A DNA stretch of 64,000 bases. Origin: Triplophysa rosa (lineage: Eukaryota > Chordata > Actinopteri > Cypriniformes > Nemacheilidae). The notes beneath the pieces are model-generated. The model saw only the letters and a program-made list of their open reading frames with translations, was not told the DNA's origin and did not search any database. Shown here piece after piece: positions 1-11,393 of the stretch. Positions within the stretch are counted from its first letter, which is position 1. Every line of letters starts with the position of its first letter. Location: positions 24,191,690 to 24,255,689 of the forward strand of contig NC_079900.1 in the NCBI RefSeq assembly GCF_024868665.1. The letters are read 5' to 3'. A program made the position numbers and the translations under genes.

Positions 1-1583
1 AGGAATCATCTGGTCTTGATGAGATATATAGCTGAGTATCATCTGCATAACAGTGGAAGCTAATTCCATGTTTTCTAATAATGTTTCCAAGGGGCAGCAT
101 GTATATGGAGAATAGCAAGGGTCCTAAAACCGATCCCTGAGGTAATCCATAATTTACTTGCGTTAGATTTGATGATTCCCCATTTAAATGGACAAATTGA
201 TGTCTGTCTGATAAGTAAGATCTGAACCATTGTAGTGCCTGTCCCTGAATACCGGTATAATTGTGTAAGCGATCTAGAAGTATTTTATGGTCTACAGTAT
301 CGAACGCAGCACTAAGGTCGAGCAGGACTAGGAGTGAGATGTTACCTTTATCTGATGCTATAAGCAGGTCGTTTGTAATTTTAACGAGCGCAGTTTCAGT
401 ACTATGATGCGGTCTAAAGCCTGACTGGAATTTTTCGTGTATGTCATTATTTTGTAAGAAAGAGCACAACTGAGTGGACACTACTTTTTCTAGTATTTTA
501 GACAGGTAAGGGAGATTTGAAATCGGTCTATAGTTTCCTAGTTCATTGGGGTCTAAGTTTGGTTTCTTGATAAGAGGCTTAATGACGGCCAGTTTAAAGG
601 GTCCTGGGACATGGCCTAGATTAATTGACGAGTTGATAATGTTATAAATGGGCTCAATTGCAACGGGTAATAACTCTTTTAATAATTTAGTTGTATGGGG
701 TCTAATAAGCAAGTTGTAGGTTTAGATGTTGCAATAAGTTTAATTAAATCTTCCTGTTTTATAGGTGAAAAACACTGTAGCCTTTCTTTTGGGGCGATGG
801 TTGGTACTAATTTATAGGACAGACTTGGAGGTTGAGTTTTTACTATTTTGTCTCGTATGTTTTCGATTTTCTCTGTAAAAAAATTCATGAAATCATTGCT
901 ACCAAGGTGCGGCGGAATACCCAGGTCAGGTGAAGTCTGTTTATTTGTTAGTTTAGCAACTGTACTAAATAAAAACCTTGGATTGTTTTTGTTAGTTTCT
1001 ATGAGGTTACGGAGGTGCTCAGCCTTTGCTGCTTTTAGTGCCTTTTTATAACAGTTTGCACTCTCTTTCCACGCAATTTTAAAGACCTCTAATTGGGTTT
1101 GTTTCCATTTGCGCTCCAGTTTACGTGTTTCTCTTTTAAGGGCCGAGTGGTGCTATTGTACCATGGTGCTCGTTTTTCTCATTAATCTTTTTTGACTTCA
1201 TAGGTGCGACAGCTTCTAATGTATTAGAGAAAATAGTCCCAATTTGCTGGTCATGTCATCGAGCGATTCTGTATTTATTGGTATGGTTATTAAAGGAGTC
1301 AGATCTGGCAAGCTCTTTGCGAAACTATCTTTAGTAGTCGAGGTAATTGTTCTACCCTGTCGATAACGAGTTAAACGGCTGATTTCTGCAGTGCGCAGTG
1401 TACATGTTATAAGATAGTGATCAGTGACATCGTCGCTTTGAGGTATAATATCTATATTGGTTAGATCGGCTCCGTGAGATATAATCAAGTCTAGTGTATG
1501 ATTAAATCGATGAGTGGGTCCATTGATGTGTTGTGTTACTCCAAAAGAGTGTAATAGCTCTGTAAACGCCACACTAATGCATC
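1..1583 (-). mobile_element. L2-clade LINE remnant, runs off the left edge
   Basis: Read on the minus strand, the first 60 bases encode the reverse transcriptase motif [10 protein letters not shown], and farther along (1216-1572) lies the end of an APE-type endonuclease. Order on the minus strand is endonuclease then reverse transcriptase, as in L2/CR1-type LINEs. The frame is broken by stops and shifts, so this is a dead copy. Its upstream part is cut at 1591 by a hAT insertion; about 35 bases beyond the hAT element (after 4011) still look like the same LINE, after which similarity is lost. The 3' end lies outside the window. Confidence 0.75.
1216..1572 (-). pseudogene. LINE endonuclease C-terminal fragment
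   Basis: A 118-codon open stretch contains the fish LINE endonuclease signature NHTLDLIISHG followed by SDHYLI-like residues (here TDHYLITCTL), the region holding the last catalytic Asp-His of APE-type endonucleases. It has no credible start of its own: the frame begins where an upstream shift has broken the ORF. It is part of the LINE above and not a host gene. Confidence 0.7.
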
Positions 1584-2230
1584 GTTAGCACTAGGGCTGT
1601 GCGATTTGGGGAAAATATCTAATTGCGATTTTTTTGACAGACATTGCGATTGCGATTTGATTTGCGATTTTAACTTTTCTAATTCAAACTTCAGCTCAAT
1701 ATTGTTGTGTGGAGCACAGTATGGGTATAATTACCCTGCTGAAAGAAAACAATAAAAAAAACATTACAGAAATTCTAATTGTTTCCATTAAAACCATTAC
1801 AAAATTCATTTTTGTAGTGTGTTTTGGGCATTATTCAAATAGGGCTTACTGTTGTTCAATTGGTTCCCAACTTCCAGATTACATCAAACCAATAGAATCC
1901 AAATACCAGTGTACACTATTATAGTTTCCATTAAAACAAATACAACTTCCATTGCAACCCTTAAATCCGTAACATTTTCTATTGTGTTAGGTTACATAGG
2001 CTGATTTATAATTTAAGTATGTGGGATTTTTGAAAACAAGTAGAAAATGTGCTGAATGTTTAATTTCATCCAAGTGAAATTAGCAAAACAGTTAGATAGA
2101 ATTTACATTTGTTTGAAATGCGGAGCTAGGCGTGAGTTGACACGTTCGTGCGTGCGTGCGTGCGTCAAGCCTCATCCATATTGCCAGATGCCCGTGTGGA
2201 GACGGACTCAAGTACTATAAACGTCATTAC

Positions 2231-2387
2231 GAAACAGGCTGTGCGTGCGCGTCAAGTTTAAACGGCTCTTCCGCGAGACGCGCGAGTATGAAACAGGCTG
2301 TGCGTGCGCGTCAAGTTTAAACGGCTCGTCTGCGAGACGCGCTACGCGGGGCAGAGATGCGCGAGTATGACACAGGCTGTGTGTGCG
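2231..2387. repeat. 59-bp tandem duplication, about 2.5 copies
   Basis: The unit beginning GAAACAGGCTGTGCGTGCGC recurs at 2231 and 2290, with a diverged partial copy at about 2369. It is GC- and CpG-rich and lies inside the outer hAT element. A short GTGC run precedes it at about 2149-2165. Confidence 0.75.
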
Positions 2388-2588
2388 GTCTTCTGAATTG
2401 GACGGTTCTTTAGTATTTATTTACCTAATATGATCGATCTGACTCTGCAGATGCCATAATAACACACACTCTCTCTCTCTCCTGCCTTCTGTTTTTTATT
2501 TTTTTAATGACGGACGTTTACGCAGTTGGCTAGGGTAGTGCTGATTAGGCATAACGGAGGTGTGCTCACTCAGTTGGTTAGCAAGAAT

Positions 2589-3888
2589 TAGTGATGGGAA
2601 TTATGATTCATTTGAGTGATTCGTTCTTTTTCAGTTCTTCAGCAAAATGATTCGTTCACTGATTCGTTCAGTGACCATTTCTATAATACACCAGCAGGTG
2701 GCGAAAAAGAGTTGTGTTATGTCAACGTACATATTAATGGACGTAAACTGATTACAGGCTTTATTAAAATGTGTGTCTCTGATCTACTCATTAAATAAAT
2801 AAAATCTAAAGTCTAAATAAGTGGTTCAGGTGACCAACGCACAAGGTTTTTCTGCATAATTAAAAAGTTAATTGTTTGGTCATTTACACATTCATAAATC
2901 TGGGATTATGTTAAACGTGAAGTTTATGTATTTTAAATAAACAAGCGTGCAAAGTAGCCTACCTGTAACTGCGCTTTGCATCCGCTTTCTGCTGTTTGCT
3001 GAACGAGACTCGCATGCTAAATGACCAACCTACAGTGTACACTCTCGTTCAATTCGTTCACGAACGAGATCTCTCTCTCTCGTTCAGACTCAACAGAGAC
3101 TTGGTCAGTGTGGGCGTATTCGTTCAGTGGAAGATCTAACCAATTACACGTCCCTTCACAGCCGGAACTGGAATGCTATTTGCTGACGTGACGCGAATGA
3201 GAGCTAACCAATACTTTTTTGTTTTACAGTTTTTAGAGAAGTGCATGACATGAATTAAACGTAATGAAGTCGTTTTTATTTGAAAGAACAATAAATGATA
3301 CAAAATGCACACAAAACACCTGTGCTTGCAGTACAATAACTGAGTAAAAAGGGCTTGACATTTTCCATGCAATAAAATGTTAATTTGTCTTTGTTACATT
3401 TAACCATCAGCTTGCATTATTGAATTATTTTCGTAAGGGTCTTTACATTGTGTCCGTTTCTGTACTTGTTGAACAAGAGACCTCATCTTTCATTTCGTTT
3501 ACGAGGCAGAAGTAATAGCTCGTTCACGAACGAGAATCAGCGGGTCCTGTCGTTCACTTACGAACGAGATGAACGAGATGATTGATCGTTCATTTCGTTC
3601 ATGAACGAGAATCAGCGGGTCTCGTTCAGACTTAAACACAGGCTCGTTCAGTGAAAGGGCGTATTCGTTCACAGTACAATCAACCAATCATATGCTTTGT
3701 CAAAGCTCACTCTCGAACGCCATTGGCTCGTGCTTTAGACACTCTTTTAAGCCAAGACGCTCTGTGCTCGAGGGAGAGATTTCAGTGAACGAGAAATATG
3801 AGTCATTGCATTTCGTGAACGAGAACGATTCGTTCACTTAAAAGATTCGTTCAAAATGAACGATTCGTTCACGAATGAAACATCACTA
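2589..3888. mobile_element. Second hAT element nested in the first
   Basis: Ends are TAGTGATGGG and a reversed CATCACTA, flanked by the 8-bp direct repeat GCAAGAAT at 2581-2588 and 3889-3896. The interior is dense in short palindromic motifs of the form CGTTCACGAACGAG, mainly in the right half (about 3050-3090 and 3500-3860), which may be subterminal transposase sites. No transposase is visible. Confidence 0.85.
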
Positions 3889-4053
3889 GCAAGAATGCCA
3901 CTCAAAGCGGGCTTGGAACAGACGCGTTTCCTATTTTTCACATCGCTTCCACATCGCAGCCTCTTGCGATTGCGATTCGATTTCGATTAATCGTTCAGCC
4001 CTAGTTAGCACTATCTGCTTGGATAGCACTATCTATGTATATTTAATATATCT

Positions 4054-4524
4054 TTGCTTTCATTTAATTGTATACTAACATCATGTGTTTCCAGTTTATT
4101 CCTGTACTCCACCGCAGACAGTGTTCTCACCCAAGATGCAAGGCACGACGCGGTCACTCTCACCTCCCCTTCTACACCTCTGTCTCTCTCTGTGGGTCTC
4201 TGGAACTGTCAGTCAGCTGTGAACAAGTCTGACTCATCCGTGCTTTTGCTAGCCAGTCTGACATTCACATTCTAGGTCTTACTGATTACATTGATTCGTC
4301 CGGAAGACTCAGCCACACCTGCTGCGCTCTCCACAAACTACTCTGTCTCTCACTCTCCCCACCAAACTGGAAGAGGAGGAGGCACAGGTTTGCTTATCAA
4401 CAATAACTGGAAATATTCCAAACTACCTTCTCTATGCAACAACTATTATACCACGCTGTTAATATTCACTTCTCCCACTCAGCTCAGTGTTGTTGTAGTT
4501 TACCTTTCTATACCACCAAGGTGA
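4054..4524 (+). pseudogene. LINE endonuclease N-terminal fragment
   Basis: The translation shows VGLWNCQSAVNKSD, the start of a fish L2/CR1-type APE endonuclease, and in a shifted frame RPEDSATPAALSTNYS followed by TGRGGGTGLLI, both typical of that domain. At least one stop and one frame shift separate the pieces. It lies in the opposite orientation to the LINE at the left edge, so it is a separate, 3'-truncated copy. Confidence 0.7.
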
Positions 4525-4739
4525 GCAATGCAGCTAACACTCGGCAGCTTTTCAAGACATTTAACTCTTTTCTTTGCCCCCCTTTTCTTTCCTCCCCCGC
4601 CCACTTCCTCTTTGACTGCGGAATTAAAGTCTGAGTAAAGAGAGTTCTGAGAATTGTTTTTAAACACATTATAGATGTTAGAAATGTATTGCTGAAACAC
4701 ATTACAAAGACTCAGAAGTATGTAGTACTGAATTGTGGA

Positions 4740-6085
4740 GTTAAACCCTTAAACAGTTTTTCACCAATTCTCTTTTCAGGATTTTTTGGGCGGGGCTAAA
4801 ACGGGGATCGATGATGCAATGGAGTGTCCGAGTATGCATGGCCCCTTCCCTATCACTAGAGTGCCTAGCATCAGGTGTCTGCTAAAATTTTCTGAAAAAA
4901 CATCTTGTCAAGCACCTTTTTCACAGCTAACCAATGATGGAGACCTGTCGTTTCCATAACATGCGAGGAACGTGATTGGTCGAGAAGGCTCAAGCTCGAA
5001 AAAATAAAATGGCGGCCGAAACGCCCGTTGGAGCATAGTTTTGTATAAATGTACGTTTAATTTTCACTTTCAATAACTTTTGATTGCATTTCTAGCGAGA
5101 AATTAATATTGTAGTTTTTAAATATGTGATTGGTTATAGCAAAGACGCTCTTTTATAATTCAAATTGACTTCCGTTACGCTGCCTATGAAACCTGTCTCG
5201 CTGCCTCCGTGCACAAATGCTATCTTTGAACATTGCCGGCTGCTATTTGTAACCACAATGCTCTCTGGGTTCGGGCTAATACCAGGGCCGGAGCATTCTC
5301 CCCGGACATGGGGAGAATACTCCGTGTTCGGAAGAAACTGCCGGGCTCGGAGCCCTCTCTCCAGACAGCACACCAAATACGCATACCTTTTAGCCTGCTC
5401 GTGAATTGTCTATTGATGAATATCGCGCGTGTTTGAATTCAAATCCTTCCATAAAACGTATTCACATATAGCCTACTGGGCTGGGGACTTCCTACTGGGA
5501 GCGATTTGAGTGGGCGTGTCCGCTGTTGGCGCTGAAGCCACGCCCACTCAAATCGCTCCCAGCGTTTGAGAGATTTTGATAACATCCAAGTAAATAAAAT
5601 AAGTTTTTTCTCCATTCAAATTTGGCTGGGTGGTTTATAACACACTTTTCTGTTGTGTGACAACTCAGAACACATGTTTCAATGTCACTTTATTTGGACT
5701 TTAACTATCAAATTTGATTTGGATTTTCAAGTAAATAACAAGGACAGGGTTATTGAGGTGTCAGAATAAGTTAGCGACGACAGTGATAAGTAACGATTAT
5801 AAAATACACTAATATTTAAATGAAGTGCAAGTGCAAGGATACAAACAAACTGCCGGCAGTGAGGTAGACAGGAACCGGAAGCGATGCAAAGTAGATGGTG
5901 GTGCGATCCTTCATTACCGTAGAATAAGCTGTTTCTATCTACATACACCGTGGGTCCCTTGCATGCCATTCGCCATATTTTGTCATTCTCTTTAGTGCTT
6001 CAAATGGGGGGTGGAGTGAGCCGTTGGTTGCAATTCACAACCTCAGCACTAGATGCTGCTGGATTTTTTATGACTGGTCCTTTAA
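4740..6085. repeat. Probable composite interspersed repeat
   Basis: The stretch beginning near AAACCCTTAAACAG and containing a GGGCGGGGCTAAAACGGGG segment, and its far end near a TGCAATTCACAACCTCAGCACTAG-like segment, resemble abundant cyprinid non-coding repeats I recall. No coding potential is seen. The boundaries are guesses. Confidence 0.3.
5495..5562. repeat. Perfect inverted repeat, 24-nt arms
   Basis: Arms 5495-5518 and 5539-5562 are exact reverse complements (left arm begins CTGGGAGCGATTTGAG) around a 20-nt loop, so transcripts from either strand could fold into a long hairpin. Confidence 0.9.
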
Positions 6086-7102
6086 AAAATATTGTGGAAT
6101 GATGCTGTTTCTACTAAACAGTGTTTTGCGACTGGAGTGTCATTTTTCATTCTGGCCAAACATGTTTCCATTGAAATTTTGCGAAATGTTCCTTTGTAGT
6201 ATTGCCTGAAAAAAACACCTCATGCGAGCGTAAAACTTTTTGCGATATATGGGAGTTTTTTCAAAATTGCCGCTTTACCATATGGACATTTTTTCAATTC
6301 GTGCAATTTGAAGGGTAATGAAGGGAATCCAACTATGGTGTTCAGGAACAGATGCATTCGGTTTAATGCCGCCGGGCAGATCGCTTTTCTTCAGGTGTGT
6401 TTTATCAGGGTTGGGGCTAAACTTGACAGGAAAATGGATCTCCTGATTTTAGTACCGTTGCGCTACATTTTTAATAGTATTTGAAAAAATTGCCCTTGCG
6501 ACAATTAACCATAGTTTTAATGTAGTTTTTCTATAGTAACATGTTTTTTGTTTTAACTGTGGTAGCACATGGTTCATTTTCTTTTATGATATACAATAAC
6601 ATTTATTTTTCTGTAACTAAATGCCTTGAATGCTGTGTTTTCCTTTTTTATGTAGTGCCCGATAAAATCTCTCTAGTGTTTATATACTGTATTTATTCCC
6701 TGTGTGTATGGTATGACAGCATTGTTTTATTATGAGTACAGACAAAATGGTTTCAAGGAGATGAGGTGATTGAGTCTTTGTAAAAGTAGTTGGTTTGGTT
6801 TTGCGAAATGAGTTTTAGCAAATGTGAAACCAACCGGCCACGTTCTGGATATAGATCACTGGGAATTTGGTTCAGAAAATATGTATTTAACAAAGTCATG
6901 CAGCACACTGACAAGCAGGCATGTAGGGGACGCTTCATTACAGACCAGTTAAACTGGTTAAACGACATTTTGATGTTCATGTCTGTGCATTTTCTGAAGT
7001 TTGGAAGATAATAGTCCAGCATAACTAGAAAATAAATGTGAGCATTAGATTAAACAAAATAATATAAAAATATTTATATTATTCATTATAAAAAACAGTT
7101 GT
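6086..7102. other. Non-coding, no recognised feature
   Basis: AT-rich sequence without a convincing gene. The overlapping short open frames at 6753-7022 on both strands have no recognisable motif. Confidence 0.5.
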
Positions 7103-7110
7103 GTTAAAAG

Positions 7111-8075
7111 TAGGGCTGTCAACGTTAACGCGTTAACGCATGCGATTAATTTTTTCAAATTAACGCGTGAGAAAATATTTATCGCAATTAACGCAGCATC
7201 CGTTTGTTTTGACATCCTTTGTCTAGCGTTACATTATGTAATCACGCTCTTATTCGTGTACAGGCTTTTAAACCACTGAAGCGCGATTTGAAACAGTTGC
7301 TTTGACGTGTTCAATGGAGATAGACCGCTTCTAAACTGTGGGACGCGGCAAAACGCAACGCGAGGTCCAGTCTGGTGTAAACAGTCACGGGCTGAAGGCT
7401 GTGTCGGTGAATCTCTGTCAGACAGCGCATCCGTGTTAAGTTCTCTTTCGTGCTTAAATGGATAAAACCACACAAGATTATGTCAGAAAGCCCGTTTTGT
7501 CTAGCATTTTCTTAAGCACAGACTTCAAAGTGTAAAATAAAATCTTAATTGAATGCAAAGAGTTGTGAAAATGGGAGTGCGGTGACGGTCAGATCTGCGA
7601 ACTGAGACAGCTCTTAAAGGGGCCACGTTCTTAAACGTGCTGCTCTGACTCCTGTCACTAATGTTAATCAAAGAACAAAATAAAAGAAGAAATCAATGTG
7701 ATTTTGTAGCTTTAATGAGAATTCTTCTGCATTTAATTTATAATTTAGCATTAATAAAGACTGTAAAGTGTCCTTCAATTCCTGTATATTTCCTACATGA
7801 GCTCTCAATTATACTGTTGAATGGCTATAATTCATGTTAAAATAATCAATTTAATAGAGACATCAGTTACAGTACTAATATCAAAATGCTAGCTTTCATA
7901 AAATTATGCTGTTAAAGAAATGTTGTTTCTACATCAATTTGAAGATTAAATGTGAAATTATTAAAATGTAAAAGTATATTTTAAAATATAATAGTTATGT
8001 GCGATTAATCGTGATTAATCACAGAAAAAATGTGTGATTAATCCGATTATTTTTTTTAATCGATTGACAGCACTA
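7111..8075. mobile_element. Non-autonomous hAT element with 8-bp target duplication
   Basis: Starts TAGGGCTGTCAACG and ends TTGACAGCACTA; the 8-bp direct repeat GTTAAAAG lies at 7103-7110 and 8076-8083. Near both ends are palindromic AACGCGTTAACGC- and GATTAATC-type motifs. No transposase is encoded. Confidence 0.9.
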
Positions 8076-8083
8076 GTTAAAAG

Positions 8084-9073
8084 CAACATATGTCTGTGAT
8101 ATTTTTTGGGACAACACATTTTGTTACTTTCAACACAAAAATCAACACAAAACATGTTAAAAATAACACATCATGTGTTAGGATAACACAAACAATGCAT
8201 TAAAATTAACACATCCATTTTAATAGTGTTGTTTTGTTATATTGGATGTTATATTTGTAATGGCATAGTTGTGTTTAGTTTTAAATTTTCAATTGCAAAT
8301 AAAAGAATCAATGAATCAAGCAAATGTTCGCCGTTTTTTTGCATTGCAACAGGAAACACATGATCTGTTAAAAACACCTTTGAGCCTGTCACAATACTCA
8401 CACAGTTTTGAATTGTAACTGATGACTTCAACTCTTCCCTTAACATCTCACATCTGTCAAATTTTTACTGTAAACGGAGAGAATAACATGCAGAAAAAAG
8501 ATTCCAATACTTTCCTAAATGTCACGTGAATAACTGGAAAATGGATTGTGATTGGTTGACTTGAGTAGTCTGACAAGAATTTAAGAATCACCACAGAGTG
8601 CACCCGACCAAAGCCGTCATAGTTAGAAAGATGAAGCTTCACTTTTATTATGACTGATGATTCAAAAACACACAAACAGAAAACTTTAATTTGCTGTTTG
8701 GAATCCAGACTCACTTCCAGGTATGTCTATTTATTTATATATTTTAGGGCTGTCAATCAATACAGAGTAAACATTTCAAATCAAAGATGTTAAACATTTA
8801 CAGAAAAGAAATACACAGACACAATATTAAAAATTTAAATGACTGTACATAAATATGCACAGTGAGGTATCTGTACAGTGTAACGATGTGAGAATTTAAA
8901 AAAGTGAGCATGTAGATGTAAAATATATATGTTTATATTTCACTTATATGAAGAGCTTTTAATTATTTGGACTAATGTAGCTAATGTTACGTGCTTATGA
9001 GAGGGATGAAGTTGATCTGTCTGGTTTTGGTGTGCAGGGCTTTGTAACACAAGAGGGAAAGGACTGAAAGATA
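8084..9073. other. AT-rich non-coding DNA
   Basis: Contains many AACACA-type short repeats (about 8100-8230). A lone hAT-like end, TTAGGGCTGTCAATCAAT, lies near 8745 without a partner that I can find. No gene is supported. Confidence 0.45.
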
Positions 9074-9352
9074 TAGTTCATCCAAGAACGGAAATTGTTT
9101 AACCATTTATTCACCCTCAAGTCATTTCAAACCTGTATGACTTTCTTCTGCAGAACACAAAAGAAGATATTTCAAAAAATGTCATTGACCAAACAACACT
9201 GGACCCAACTCCATTGCATGGTCACAAGACCACTAAGACATTTCTCAAACATATCTTCTTGTATGTTTCACAGAAGAAAGAGTCATATACAGGTTTTAAA
9301 CAACATGAGTGTTAATAATTGATGACAGAATTTCTATTTTCGGATGAACTAT
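9074..9352. repeat. Fold-back MITE-like repeat
   Basis: The left end reads TAGTTCATCCAAGAACGGAA and the right end carries the approximate reverse complement ending in CGGATGAACTAT; the interior halves (around 9135-9175 and 9255-9295) also pair. This matches an abundant cyprinid fold-back repeat family. Confidence 0.65.
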
Positions 9353-9371
9353 ATGTGTGTGTGAAATAAAA

Positions 9372-9630
9372 TTCTTTGTTCTGCTGAACACATAAAAAAT
9401 ATTTTAAAGAATGTGGGAAATCAAACAGTTCTGGGGCATCATTGACTACTATAGTATTTTTTTTCCATACTACGGAAGTCAATAGTGTTCATAACTGTTT
9501 GGTTACAAACATTCTTCTAAATGTCATTCTCTGTGTTCAGCAGAACAACCACATTTACACTGTATTGGAACAACTTGATTGTGAGTAAATGATGACAGAA
9601 TTTTCAGTTTTGGGTGAATTATTCGTTTAG
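9372..9630. repeat. Second fold-back repeat of the same type
   Basis: The segment starting TTCTTTGTTCTGCTGAACAC is complementary to the segment near 9533-9548 containing GTGTTCAGCAGAAC, with matching inner arms. The outer end TTTTGGGTGAATTATTCG resembles the neighbouring repeat's end. Confidence 0.6.
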
Positions 9631-9900
9631 CTCAGATTTCAAGTGCAGTTGTGGCTAAACCTTTTTATTTATTGCACTAATAAATTGTCAACAAATAAAC
9701 AAATCTGAGTGAGATTAGTGAGGAATAATTAATCAAACATTTCGTGAATACAGCTGTTCCCTTTCAGTTGGTCTCTCAACGTTGTGTTGAAAGACAGACT
9801 GGGGTTTGATCTTGAGAACCTATCATCTCCAAGAGGAATTTAAAACGGCAATGAACTTGGCGAATGGCACGCGCACGCCAGTCTCCGCCCCGTGCATACG

Positions 9901-9911
9901 GGTATAAAAGG
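9901..9911 (+). promoter_or_regulatory. TATA box in the DIRS left terminal repeat
   Basis: GGTATAAAAGG lies in the left inverted repeat, upstream of the gag remnant, and is a plausible core promoter for the element. The mirror-image motif is present near 16544-16554, reading inward on the minus strand. Confidence 0.5.
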
Positions 9912-10002
9912 AGATGGCGGCACCCATTCATTCATATTTTTTTCTTCGGAACCTGCATGACTGAATGTCAAGCGAATTTACTTACTGCTGGACTCAAGAC
10001 GC

Positions 10003-10797
10003 ATGCAGCAGAACACCCCCCTTTGTTTGAGCGGATTTCCCCTGGGTGTTTCGGCAGCGAGCTACAGAGCGACTAAAAGAGCAAATTTCTCTCAGCTGCG
10101 GGCATGTCTCGAAGTTGTGTTCTTGGGTATGACAAACTCATCCCTGAGTCTGACGGGCACGACACCTGCATCGCATGTTTGGTGCTCAAGCATGCAGAGG
10201 TTTGTCGATATGACATGTTCCGTCTGCGAGAACATGTCGATTAAGGTGTTGCCCGTCTGCTTCTCGAGCGAGTTCGACTGCCGCTTCGGCGAAGTCGACT
10301 GCTTCAACGAGTGGCGGGGATGATTTGTGGAAGTCCCCCAGGTGGAACGTGCAGTTGCGGTGCACCTGTGCCCGCAGACAGCTGCCACCTGGAGGGGTCG
10401 ACCAAGGCTCACTTCCAAGGCTTGTAAGCTCTATTCAACACTCGTGTTGAAAGGTTACAATGCTGCGGGTCAAGCTGCCTCTGCCCTCCACGCTATGGCC
10501 GTCTTTCAGGTCTTTCAGGACAAGGCTTTGAAAGACCTGGATGATGGGAAGGCCAACCCCGCTCTCATGCACAAGCTGCGCACCGCCACTGACCTCACGC
10601 TCCTAGCGACGAAGGCCACGGCGAGTGCCCTGGGTCGGACGATGTCCACATTAGTAGTCCAAGAAAGGCATCTGTGGCTCAACCTTGCGCAGATGAGCAG
10701 GCAGGTAAGTCAACAGAGCCGTCAACCTCCCCGGGGTTCCTCCCTGTGCGAGGTAACCGCTCTGCCAGCCACCAAACCACCCCCCACGGGACGGTGA
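10003..10797 (+). pseudogene. DIRS gag-like remnant
   Basis: Across shifted frames the region encodes DGHDTCIACL (about 10155-10190), like DIRS ORF1 products, and later SALHAMAVFQVFQ, LMHKLRTATDLTLLATKAT and ALGRTMSTLVVQERHLW, which also occur in the other two DIRS copies of this window (57.6-58.0 kb and 56.5-56.9 kb). Frame shifts near 10320 break it. The role is presumed to be particle formation by analogy with gag. Confidence 0.65.
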
Positions 10798-11029
10798 AGT
10801 CCCACTAGTCTGTCGTGGTACTTGGGCGCTTGGCTAGAGCGCACCAGCTCGTTGCGGTGGCTAGAAAGGACGATCCGTCTTGGCTATGTGATCCAGTTCG
10901 CCAGACGCCCACCCAGGTTTCGGGTTCATTCTCCACACCTCAGTCCGAGGGGAGAACGCTCCCATACTTCGGGCCGATGTCGCCGCTCTTCTGGCGAATG
11001 GTGCGATAGAGCCTGTCCCTCTAGCCGAG

Positions 11030-11393
11030 ATGTCTTCTGAGTTTTACAGCCCGTACTTCATTGTTCACAAAAAAGGTGGGGGGCTGCGGCCCATTTTGGA
11101 CCTGCACTCCCTGAACAAGCACCTCCACAGGTTGCCGTTCAGGATGCTCATGCAGAAGCGCATCCTGGCGTCGGTTTGTCGTCAGGATTGGTTCGTGGCA
11201 ATCGACCTGAAGGACGCGGACTTCCACGTCTCCATCCTCCCTCGACATCGGCCGTTCTTACGGTTCGCGTTCGAGGGGCCTGGTACCCTTCTGTCTGGAC
11301 CTGTCTCCCCGGGTTTTTACCAAACTCGCGGAGGCTGCCCTAGCTCCCCTCAGGGAGCAGGGCATGCGGTTACTCAACTATCTGGACAACTGG
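11030..11393 (+). pseudogene. DIRS reverse transcriptase, N-terminal part
   Basis: The frame shows FYSPYFIVHKKGGGLRPILD, then QDWFVAIDLKDADFHVSILP and PFLRFAFEG, the conserved blocks of DIRS-type reverse transcriptase. The first catalytic aspartate is the D of AIDLKDA. A shift follows FEGPG, and the domain is cut at 11393, just after the LNYLDNW stretch, by the LTR-like insertion. LDNW replaces the usual LDDW, so one catalytic aspartate appears lost. Confidence 0.8.

Larger units (their letters stand above)
1592..4003. mobile_element. Non-autonomous hAT element with 8-bp target duplication
   Basis: The element starts TAGGGCTGTGCGATT and ends AATCGTTCAGCCCTA, imperfect inverted ends. It is flanked by the 8-bp direct repeat GTTAGCAC at 1584-1591 and 4004-4011, which is the hAT hallmark. 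No transposase reading frame is visible. It interrupts the L2 LINE and itself contains a second hAT element at 2589-3888. Confidence 0.85.

Noticed and set aside
8745..8765. Another hAT end (TTAGGGCTGTCAATCAAT)
   Set aside because: No matching partner end or target duplication was found nearby; at most a fragment.
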